A DNA stretch of 28,283 bases, taken from positions 1 to 28,283 of the IMG/VR virus record IMGVR_UViG_3300025879_000078; one strand, written 5' to 3'. Positions 20,753 to 28,283 of the stretch are shown here, one piece after another; position 1 is the first letter of the stretch; every line of letters begins with the position of its first letter. The notes under the pieces were generated by a model that made no database searches, was not told where the DNA came from, and was given only the letters and a program-made list of their open reading frames with translations. The translations under genes were made by a program, and so were the position numbers. The stretch comes from a virus.

Positions 20753-23700
20753 TTAGTTGTCTAAAATCACGTCAGCTATCTGCTTGTATAGCTTGAACGG
20801 CATCAGCTTAGTTCCGACCTGACTCATACGGTCACCATCGCCAGCTATTGTGGCATCAGTGAAATCCCAGATGTCGTTGATAAGACCACCTGACGGCCCT
20901 GCAAGCAGAGCCAGACGGTTCTTTTCCATCGAGTATCGGGAAGCCCCTGTCATGCCTAGCTGTTGAGAAGCGGCTGATATTGGTGTCGATAGGAACATTA
21001 AGAACCCAGCGCGATCCACAATATCGTATCCCCACTGACCTAGTGATCTCTGCTTGATCTCACCAGAACGCTTGAGGTCTGTTGCCGCCACAATGCCATA
21101 CCCAAGACCGGCTGCTAGTACCATAGACATAAATGCTTGCATATCTCCGTACCCTGCCATCCGCTGGAATGCGGGAAGCATATACTTATTGAGACTAACG
21201 AAGCCGTATGTCTGGAACTGTAGCACCATCTTTGCGTAGTTATTTGACATCAGGAACGGCGTATCACCTTTACCTGGTGTCATAATGGCTCTTGTAGCTA
21301 CATTGTTTAGTGCGATGTTTACAGCTTCATAGGCTGTCTGACCTTCCTTACCTTCGTCAAGCCAGCGACCCATGTTTAACTCATACACACCCTCAGTAAG
21401 TTCTGGCTCATGTTTAGCCATCATCTTACGAACAGCGCGTATTTCATCTGCACCTATACCCAGACTAGCCATCTCAGCGATGATCTTTTGTGATTGAATG
21501 TTATTGGCAGAAGCCGCCGATAAAATAGAATCCCACCGAAGCATATGTCTGACGAAAGTGTCTTGCATCTGCACCATCGCTAGGGCTTTCATCCGCGTGT
21601 TCCACCACGACATTCCAGAGCCAATATTAGTTGCCTCTGACAGACCACCGATAACACGGTCAGCCGTACTTGTGGTGTAGTGAGTCCAAGTTCCGTAGTC
21701 ACCAACGCCGGTCATTTCCCGCGCAGCTTCCGCTTGGTTCATCTTCATCACAGTACTGTTGTGTAAGATACGTTCAGACCCAATAGCCAACAGACGGATC
21801 TCACGATTGCTCATGCCAGCCATCGTTCTGTTCCATGCCTTAAAGTTCTTAGCAGTGAACGTACCGAAGCCGCTTGTAAACGTGACGTTAGCCAAATCAG
21901 CCGTAGACGGGATCAAGAAGCCAGAGCCATAGCGCACATAGTTAATCTGACGCGCTAATTGTGAAGCCCAGGCCATCATAGACTCAGCCGAATCTGGCAC
22001 ACCCAGAACCCCAAGTGTCCTAGCGAAGCCGTTCTCTACGTCTTTCAACGCAGTCTTCTCTTGCTTCTCTAGCTGACGCAAGCGTCTAGGCTTATTCTGT
22101 GCCTTGGCTTTAAGTTGTCTAAAGTCTTCCCGAATGTCTGCCTGTATATCCTTGATCATCGCATCGATGCCTTTATTGCCAAACACATCATGCAGTGCAA
22201 AGCGTGTAGACAGATCATCGACTGACCGCATCAGAACGCTATACAAATCAGCCTGTAGATATCCTTTCTCGATAGCTACGCGGCGTTCCTCGTTAGTCAT
22301 ACGGATGTGTCTACGCTTGGTACGACCGGACTCCGTAATGATAAGTTCAGAGTCAAACCCACCGAATGGGTCTTTCTTCCGGTTGCCTAGCTTTTGTACT
22401 AGATCCTCGACATACAGATGAAGAGGGGCTTTAGTCTCAGCTTTCTTAGCGTCACGCTTCAGCTTCTTCAGATCACGTTTAGCCTTACGCGCAGTCTTCT
22501 GCGTGTCTTTAGCCATCTTTGTCTTGAACTTCTTGAGGTCGATAAGTTGTTTCTTTCGGGCGGTAGCCTCGCTGAGTGACTTATTGAATGCCTCAAGTTG
22601 TAGGTCGAAAGCCTCTAACTCGCTTTGTTTCTTCTTGATCTGAGCGTTCAGGTTACGAATACGCTCCTGTAGTGTCGCTAAACGCCGACTGCTTACAGGT
22701 TTCTTAGCCGCCTCTTTGACAGCCGCGTCAAGAGCATCATCACCAGACAGCCGTAGTTCGTTGTCAGCTTTGATAACTTGTTCACGGGCAAAGGCATTGT
22801 CAGCTTTTGATGCCTGACCACCTTCGTCCTCAACCATCTTCAGCAATGCTTCAGCTTCTTTCACTTCTGCACCACGCTTAGATTTGTTCTTGGCGGTGGC
22901 TTTAGTGACATCATGAAACTGATTGGCACGGATCTTGACTTCCTCTTCAGCCGCTTTCAGTTCTTCCTTGGCTTTCTTACGTTCAGCGACCAGCTTATCA
23001 ACAGCCGTCTTACGCCGCTTACGCAACGAATACTTCTTGTCTAGTAGCTTCTTGAGTTCATCAAGTGACGCATTCTTAATGTCAGTCCAGTTAGTGCGCT
23101 GGGAACGCCCTGCCAGTACAGCCTCACGGCGTGTCCTAACTACAGCATCTTCCGCTTCTGCAATCTTAGCTTCTAGCTGGGCTTCTTCTAATGTCTTCTC
23201 ACCCGCCATCCACTCTTCAAGCATCTCACGCTTTTGGATCTGACCTTCTTCTGGTGTGAACTTTGTGGTCTTACCGTTCACTGTTACGCTGACATCTTCG
23301 TTACCTAGCTTGGCAAACTGTTCTGCCGTCAGTCCGTACTCACCGATGAATTCATCAGTAGGACGTGTACCGAAGATTTGCATAAAGAAGTTGAATGCAC
23401 CGTCAGGGTCGTTACGAATACCACGCGCATCCCACATCTGGGCAACACCATATTCACGACCTAAGTCTTCGAAGTCGTATCCCTTCTCACGCATCACTTG
23501 AGCGTTGATCTCATTCAGCGTGTGGATACGTTCAGCCTGACGCTTCGCGGCATTCACAATCATGTCAGCCCCATCTTCACCAAAGCGAGAGATTAGGTTG
23601 TCCATTTCTTCTAGCGTAATGTCGTCAAAAAGCTGCTTGAATGTTAGGTCATGAAACTCCCATTCATTCAACACCCTGTCAGATGTTAGTGCGCGTTGTC

Positions 23701-25021
23701 TTGGTTTAGCATCACGCCCTGCTAGTACATCTTTACCTAGCTGTTTAGCACGTTGCCCTGCGTCCGCTGCGGTCGCGGCAGTTTCACTAAACTTCTTACC
23801 ACCGGCTAGATCAACACGAAGCTGAGTGTATTCACTATGTGCCTGTGCCAGTACTTCGTTCTCGAAGCGTTGCATATGCACCAGCTTACGGTCTTCCACG
23901 CTGAACTTAGCGATACCATTCTTGATACCCTCAGTCATGATGCCACCGATGTTGAACATAGAGTCAGTGTAGTCACGCATGGTCTTTGATGCGGATGTTA
24001 GTCCACGGACTACCGGCGACACCTTTGCTCCAAGTTTTAGCGTGGCGTACTCACCAGCTTTACCGATAGCTTTGATAGGAACTCTCGCCGCACCTTGTGC
24101 CATCACACCGCCAGACTTAGCAAGTTGAGTTGTTTTACGCGCCGCTGCGCCCACAGACTGACCAACGTCAGACTCTGCGACAACTTTCCAAGTAGTCTCA
24201 CCGTTCTTGAAGATAGGCTTTAGAACAGCATTCTCTTTCATGCCTGTACCGATACGACCGATACCCAGACTTACAGGGTTATTTGGGTGTAACGGATTAG
24301 CCGCACCTTTGTAGTACAACGGTGACTGTGGATCGAGCGCACGACCGAAGACACCGAAGCCCCCGCCGATTACTGTGCCACCGATGGTGTTGTAGATAGA
24401 CTCATCGAGTGTCCGTAGTTCCTGACGTGTGTGTAGTGCGGCTTCCTGTACGGCTGAGTAGTAACCACCAGCTAACGCCCAGCTACCAATGCGCCGGAAT
24501 GTGTTAGCTTTCTTAGCTAGACCCAAGCCCGGCACAAGTGTGGTGATGTCAGCAAAGCCCGCCAGACCACCAACCAGCATACCGGCGAAGTTGCCGTTCT
24601 GTAACTGGTCGCGGTACATCTGGGCTTCCCGTAGACGTTCTACACGAAGATTGAATTGCTTCTCATCGTACACATCATCGAACAGGTAAGACTTAATATG
24701 ATCTTCCATGTCCTGTAAGCTGTCACGATTATCCACAAAGTATCTATAAGGATTGAAGCCGCCAGGTTTGTACTCGAAGTTGAAGTAACGCTTGTCTGCC
24801 GGTACGATACCGTAACGAAGCATATCGCCGACCAGTGTTTCTTGCATATACATTTCATACGCAGTGCCAACGAAACCTAGTGAACCGGCGGACTGTTGTG
24901 CAATGTAGTCACTCCCAGAAACGGCTTGTCTATTGGCAATGATCTGTTGTCGATCATACATAGACTCAGGCATATCTTGCTGAGTGAAATGACCGCTGTC
25001 CGCAAAAACTGGATCAGCCAT
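20753..25021 (-). CDS. Large internal virion/ejection protein (T7 gp16-like)
   Basis: The 1422-residue protein takes the place and size of T7 gp16 (1318), which is ejected into the host to carry DNA across the envelope. Hydrophobic Gly/Ala segments lie at about 143-165 (GMLVGGLAGFADITTLVPGLG) and about 208-225, and another at about 1310-1335. A very long Lys- and Glu-rich coiled-coil region covers about 600-890. T7 gp16 carries a transglycosylase domain at its N-terminus, and I see none here. The lysozyme domain is in the preceding gene instead. AAGGAG precedes the start. Confidence 0.85.
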   Translation of the reverse strand: MADPVFADSGHFTQQDMPESMYDRQQIIANRQAVSGSDYIAQQSAGSLGFVGTAYEMYMQETLVGDMLRYGIVPADKRYFNFEYKPGGFNPYRYFVDNRDSLQDMEDHIKSYLFDDVYDEKQFNLRVERLREAQMYRDQLQNGNFAGMLVGGLAGFADITTLVPGLGLAKKANTFRRIGSWALAGGYYSAVQEAALHTRQELRTLDESIYNTIGGTVIGGGFGVFGRALDPQSPLYYKGAANPLHPNNPVSLGIGRIGTGMKENAVLKPIFKNGETTWKVVAESDVGQSVGAAARKTTQLAKSGGVMAQGAARVPIKAIGKAGEYATLKLGAKVSPVVRGLTSASKTMRDYTDSMFNIGGIMTEGIKNGIAKFSVEDRKLVHMQRFENEVLAQAHSEYTQLRVDLAGGKKFSETAATAADAGQRAKQLGKDVLAGRDAKPRQRALTSDRVLNEWEFHDLTFKQLFDDITLEEMDNLISRFGEDGADMIVNAAKRQAERIHTLNEINAQVMREKGYDFEDLGREYGVAQMWDARGIRNDPDGAFNFFMQIFGTRPTDEFIGEYGLTAEQFAKLGNEDVSVTVNGKTTKFTPEEGQIQKREMLEEWMAGEKTLEEAQLEAKIAEAEDAVVRTRREAVLAGRSQRTNWTDIKNASLDELKKLLDKKYSLRKRRKTAVDKLVAERKKAKEELKAAEEEVKIRANQFHDVTKATAKNKSKRGAEVKEAEALLKMVEDEGGQASKADNAFAREQVIKADNELRLSGDDALDAAVKEAAKKPVSSRRLATLQERIRNLNAQIKKKQSELEAFDLQLEAFNKSLSEATARKKQLIDLKKFKTKMAKDTQKTARKAKRDLKKLKRDAKKAETKAPLHLYVEDLVQKLGNRKKDPFGGFDSELIITESGRTKRRHIRMTNEERRVAIEKGYLQADLYSVLMRSVDDLSTRFALHDVFGNKGIDAMIKDIQADIREDFRQLKAKAQNKPRRLRQLEKQEKTALKDVENGFARTLGVLGVPDSAESMMAWASQLARQINYVRYGSGFLIPSTADLANVTFTSGFGTFTAKNFKAWNRTMAGMSNREIRLLAIGSERILHNSTVMKMNQAEAAREMTGVGDYGTWTHYTTSTADRVIGGLSEATNIGSGMSWWNTRMKALAMVQMQDTFVRHMLRWDSILSAASANNIQSQKIIAEMASLGIGADEIRAVRKMMAKHEPELTEGVYELNMGRWLDEGKEGQTAYEAVNIALNNVATRAIMTPGKGDTPFLMSNNYAKMVLQFQTYGFVSLNKYMLPAFQRMAGYGDMQAFMSMVLAAGLGYGIVAATDLKRSGEIKQRSLGQWGYDIVDRAGFLMFLSTPISAASQQLGMTGASRYSMEKNRLALLAGPSGGLINDIWDFTDATIAGDGDRMSQVGTKLMPFKLYKQIADVILDN

Positions 25022-25031
25022 TTAGTTCTCC

Positions 25032-26870
25032 TTATAATACCAATTTGAATTTGAATGCTGGCTTATCGCCTCTATCATCCTCACCACCACGCACTTGGCT
25101 ATAAGCTGATTCACGTTTCTTCATGCCGGTGAAATCGTAAGTGTCTTCAATGATAATCCGACCGCTTTCATCGCGTGACCATGTGAACCGACCAATGGTC
25201 AGCCCCAGAGCCATAGCGGGGTCAAAGCTGTCTTGGGCAATCTTAGCCATGCTGATGTATTTATCAGCCGTTTCCCCAAGCAAGCTGTCTGTACCATACG
25301 CGGCTTCGTGTAGTTCCTGATCGTTAGGACGATAGATGCCACGCTTTTCGTACTCATCCTGAATACGCTTTAGACCGGACGCTGCCCCCACAATCTCAGA
25401 CAGATACATACCGTTGACTTCACGGATGCCAAAGAACGTATCGTAGTCTTCATACTGTGCAGAGGTTTTACCTTGCGACTCTAGCCACATGACAAAGTTC
25501 TTCAGGGTATCTATCTCATTCTCGTTAAAGAAATCATTGCCGTATGTTTCTGTCTCATAGTTGAAGGTAGACTTCTGTAACTTGTAGAAACCATACGCCC
25601 GCGCTGGGGTAGATATCTGAGGTCTTGTCAGCTTCTGGAATAGCGTTGGATAGACCACGCGAGACACATCGTTGATGTCGCCCCAGCGTATAGGGTCTTT
25701 ATTAACTGGCTCTTCACCTCTAGTAGACACCCGCACGTTAAGGTCATCAGGACGTGGCTTCGGTGTAGGAATTGGTACATCAGTTGATGTGCTTCGGTCA
25801 TACTTTGGTGCATCATCGTCTAGTATCTGATCCAATGTCTGGTCAGTGCCGGGAACGATACGATCCACTGGTACGTTAGTCCGCGTAGGTGAGTCCGAAG
25901 TATTGTTCGGGTCAAGCGGTGGTAACTCTGTTGCAGTAATCTCAGCGTCATGCCCCTGTACTGCCAGCATCGTTAACAACTTGTTTGGTCTGTTACTAAT
26001 AGGTGCATCAAACAGATTACGTTGACCCATTGGGTTTAGTTCATCTGCATTTGCTGTACTAATACCAAACAGATTAGCAAGTTGAAATCCATTAGACCTT
26101 AGATCATCACCTTTAGCGACCTTCGTCCAATTTTGATCGTATCCGAAGAACATATCGTGTTCTCGCTTACGCCTGTTGTCGAGTCCTTTGAGTTTGTTTC
26201 CGTTGGACAAGTTGAGGATTTCATAGCTGACATCCGCCGCCGAACCAGCCTTGAGATGCTTCGTAAGATTAGGGCCGATAAGGGCGGGCGCGTTGTAGGC
26301 CATACTGACCAGAGCAATCCGTTGGGTAGCATTGAGGGGAACTCCTTCTAACTTTGTTGATACTACTCGTTCTGCGTCCTTGACAGCCGCTTCGAATAGC
26401 AAACGTCCTTGACGCTCTGTTATTGTGGTTTCCCCCGACATCAGTTTGCTGAAGCCTTTATCATCTAGCTTCAGTACTTCTTTAGCGATGTCTGCATTTG
26501 CGTTGAGGTTCAGACCGTACCCAATGTGTGGAACGCCATGTAGCATATATACACTGTTACGATATTGCTCTTCCGCAGCGATAAACTCGAAACGTGAGTT
26601 CATGTAGTTTTGATCTTCAGTATCAAAGGCTTTAGGGCCTTTATGATTTAAGACCATGTTATGGATGTTCTGATTAGCAGACTCGATGTTGTTACCATAA
26701 TAGTGTTGCTTCACAGAGCCATCGGTGGGCGACATATAGCCACCCGCCCGAAGGTTACGAGATAGGTCACTGTAGTACTGATGAGTCCATTCAGACTCAC
26801 TCGTAATCCCGTTATGAGGAGTGACGGTACTCGCACCTTTATTTTCAAAATAGTCGGACATTCCCGCCAT
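25032..26870 (-). CDS. Internal virion protein with lysozyme-like (GH24) domain
   Basis: With the start at 26870 (AAGGAG upstream) it has 612 residues. Residues about 94-250 fit the T4-lysozyme/GH24 fold: FIAAEEQYRNSVY, HIGYGLNL, a later SMAYNAPALIG segment and a basic NRRKREHDMFFG end. Glu101 aligns with T4 Glu11. The second catalytic positions differ: Asp20 aligns with Leu110 and Thr26 with His115. The remainder has a Pro- and Asp-rich linker (about 305-380) and an unknown C-terminal domain. It probably opens the peptidoglycan during DNA entry, taking the role of the gp16 transglycosylase in T7. The neighbouring genes are internal virion proteins. Confidence 0.82.
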   Translation of the reverse strand: MAGMSDYFENKGASTVTPHNGITSESEWTHQYYSDLSRNLRAGGYMSPTDGSVKQHYYGNNIESANQNIHNMVLNHKGPKAFDTEDQNYMNSRFEFIAAEEQYRNSVYMLHGVPHIGYGLNLNANADIAKEVLKLDDKGFSKLMSGETTITERQGRLLFEAAVKDAERVVSTKLEGVPLNATQRIALVSMAYNAPALIGPNLTKHLKAGSAADVSYEILNLSNGNKLKGLDNRRKREHDMFFGYDQNWTKVAKGDDLRSNGFQLANLFGISTANADELNPMGQRNLFDAPISNRPNKLLTMLAVQGHDAEITATELPPLDPNNTSDSPTRTNVPVDRIVPGTDQTLDQILDDDAPKYDRSTSTDVPIPTPKPRPDDLNVRVSTRGEEPVNKDPIRWGDINDVSRVVYPTLFQKLTRPQISTPARAYGFYKLQKSTFNYETETYGNDFFNENEIDTLKNFVMWLESQGKTSAQYEDYDTFFGIREVNGMYLSEIVGAASGLKRIQDEYEKRGIYRPNDQELHEAAYGTDSLLGETADKYISMAKIAQDSFDPAMALGLTIGRFTWSRDESGRIIIEDTYDFTGMKKRESAYSQVRGGEDDRGDKPAFKFKLVL

Positions 26871-26880
26871 TGTTTTCTCC

Positions 26881-28283
26881 TTATGGGTAAACCATATCAT
26901 CTAGGTTTTGATCAGTGCTTCTGTTCTCTGGTGTCCAATTTGATGACTCAGCAAGAGCCTGTAACTCTGTCTCCATCATTGTGTCACCATCCACTTTGTT
27001 GAAGTGTGGCTCTACAGCAAGGCGATAGAAGCTAGGGTTTGTTTTACTATTGGGGATCAGTCGGATAGCAGGGTGCAGATACCGCTTGAGTATCATTTCG
27101 TCAGACACAATATTTCCTGTAAGTGTAAACCTACGCTCATTATTATCTTCTAACTGATACCATGAGTATACTTGCCCATCTTCACGATACTGCAAGTTGC
27201 CTTTGAACTCCTTACCGATCTGTAAGTTAACGCTGACACCATTGGACGTAACAGCATACAAGTTTGCACCCTCTAAGGCGTACATAGTGTTGTATGACAC
27301 ATCGATGTCATCACCGTCTCCGATTATGTCAGTACCGGTGCCAGGTATCACTAAGTTCCGTAAACCATCAGGAATAGCATCCACAGCGTTATTCATGTTA
27401 GCTACTGTGTCCTCAAAGATACCGGATGGATTTCTGACGTGATTACCAATTGGTATGACGTTATTAGGAACTTCACGCATCGGCATAAGCTGTCCACCAT
27501 TGATAACCATTCGTGAAGTAGCTAGAGCTGCTACACGTTTCTTTAGTTCATCAGGGTCAACAGAGCCATCACCGCTGTTACGCATCTTAACGATTTCATC
27601 TTCAGTAATCTGACGCAACATCCTGTTACCAGCGTCACTGATGTTAGGTGTTGAGTTATTTCCGAATAAGAACCAACCATCGTCTAAGTTCATATTCTCT
27701 TCAATTTGCTCAGACACACTGTTGAAGAATTCGTTTACCGCTGGCTGTCTTTCCTTCTTCTCTAGATCCGCATAGTCCTCAACGATGTATGACTCGATGC
27801 CATTCTCACGAACAACTTTACGAGACTCCACCATCTCTGGACTGTTTGCTTGAACCATTTCGAAGTCGATAGTGCCATCACGACTAGCTGTAATTAGACC
27901 TAACTTGCCGAATTCATCTCCCATCATCTGGTTGACAATCTGGTAGTCACCACCACCAATATTACGCAGTACGTTAAGGGCGTTAGCTTGCTTGGCTGAC
28001 TCAGGTGACTGTAGTCCAGCGATGATCATTTGCTTTACATCATCACTGATAGCATCATCCCCAAACCTCGCGTAAGCGGCATTGATAACTTTACCAGCCA
28101 TCTGCCCCGCCATTGGGTCAGGGTTAACTAGGAAGTTATATTTCATCTCCCCCAGCATCTCAGGCAACATTTTCTTAGTGTCTTCTGCCGTCATTCCGGG
28201 GTGTATCTCACCGGTATCTGCGAGATGCTCTAGACGCGCATATCCTGTAGTTAACTCGCGTGTGGTTGTCACATGATCAGTAA
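26881..28283 (-). CDS. Internal virion protein (gp15-like by position), C-terminal part
   Basis: The frame is open to the right edge of the window, so the visible 467 codons are the C-terminal part. A GTG at 28272 could start translation, but nothing marks it as the real start. The protein is soluble-looking and mixed helical/beta, acidic, with DIIGDGDDIDV and LEGANLYAVTSNGV segments. No catalytic motif is seen. It precedes the lysozyme-domain and gp16-like genes, where T7 has gp15, another ejected core protein. That label rests on gene order only. Confidence 0.7.
   Translation of the reverse strand, partial: TDHVTTTRELTTGYARLEHLADTGEIHPGMTAEDTKKMLPEMLGEMKYNFLVNPDPMAGQMAGKVINAAYARFGDDAISDDVKQMIIAGLQSPESAKQANALNVLRNIGGGDYQIVNQMMGDEFGKLGLITASRDGTIDFEMVQANSPEMVESRKVVRENGIESYIVEDYADLEKKERQPAVNEFFNSVSEQIEENMNLDDGWFLFGNNSTPNISDAGNRMLRQITEDEIVKMRNSGDGSVDPDELKKRVAALATSRMVINGGQLMPMREVPNNVIPIGNHVRNPSGIFEDTVANMNNAVDAIPDGLRNLVIPGTGTDIIGDGDDIDVSYNTMYALEGANLYAVTSNGVSVNLQIGKEFKGNLQYREDGQVYSWYQLEDNNERRFTLTGNIVSDEMILKRYLHPAIRLIPNSKTNPSFYRLAVEPHFNKVDGDTMMETELQALAESSNWTPENRSTDQNLDDMVYP

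Noticed and set aside
26778-26798. Plus-strand CTGATGAGTCC followed by GACTC, like the CUGAUGA core and helix II of a hammerhead
   Set aside because: No GAAA follows helix II and no helix III or I can be drawn. The sequence is explained by the coding of the lysozyme-domain protein on the other strand.
1-28283. CRISPR arrays, insertion sequences, rRNA genes
   Set aside because: No regularly spaced repeats, transposase motifs or rRNA segments were seen on either strand.

Overview
The window is part of a T7-like podovirus (Autographivirus type), read almost entirely from the minus strand, so transcription runs from high to low coordinates. It is temperate-looking: it has a tyrosine integrase, a Cro/CI-type regulator, and beside the integrase a 3' half of an initiator tRNA-fMet gene that is a good attP candidate. 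The tRNA segment, the small conserved basic proteins and the structural gene set resemble marine T7-like phages of the pelagiphage/cyanophage kind. The host is probably a proteobacterium, perhaps an alphaproteobacterium, but that is inference.

Layout in transcription order. (1) 28.3-20.75 kb: internal virion/ejection proteins, namely a partial gp15-like protein, a protein with an N-terminal T4-lysozyme-type domain, and a 1422-residue gp16-like protein. (2) 20.7-15.75 kb: a short T7 gp17-type fibre adaptor, three tandem paralogous receptor-binding-type proteins sharing one N-terminal module, and a possible fibre chaperone. (3) 15.75-11.07 kb: small membrane proteins, a holin, small basic proteins, terminase small and large subunits, and an M15-type endolysin. 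(4) 11.07-10.44 kb: about 630 bp without a credible gene, holding a tRNA/tmRNA-like RNA, inverted repeats and a promoter-like motif. It separates the end of the late genes from the start of the early region, so the linear genome ends may lie here and the sequence is then a circularised or permuted assembly. (5) 10.43-6.8 kb: an accessory module with a GP88-family protein, a C5-cytosine methyltransferase and small unknown genes. (6) 6.7-4.5 kb: lysogeny genes and attP. (7) 4.4 kb to 1: single-subunit RNA polymerase, ssDNA-binding protein, a RusA-type resolvase, a small winged-helix protein and the start of the primase-helicase.

The most striking observation is a pair of apparent type II hammerhead ribozymes in the accessory module (9484-9568 and 8070-8158, minus strand). 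They share the catalytic core (CUGACGA, GAAA and a GUC cleavage site) with identical spacing, while their helices differ by many compensatory changes. Each lies between two genes, where self-cleavage would separate the cistrons, as RNase III does in T7 early mRNA. Other points of interest are a repeated GTACAGTAAA motif that may be the phage RNA polymerase promoter, a cupredoxin-like copper-site motif in a tail protein, a lysozyme domain with a Thr-to-His change in its active site, and an 80-nt tRNA/tmRNA-like RNA.
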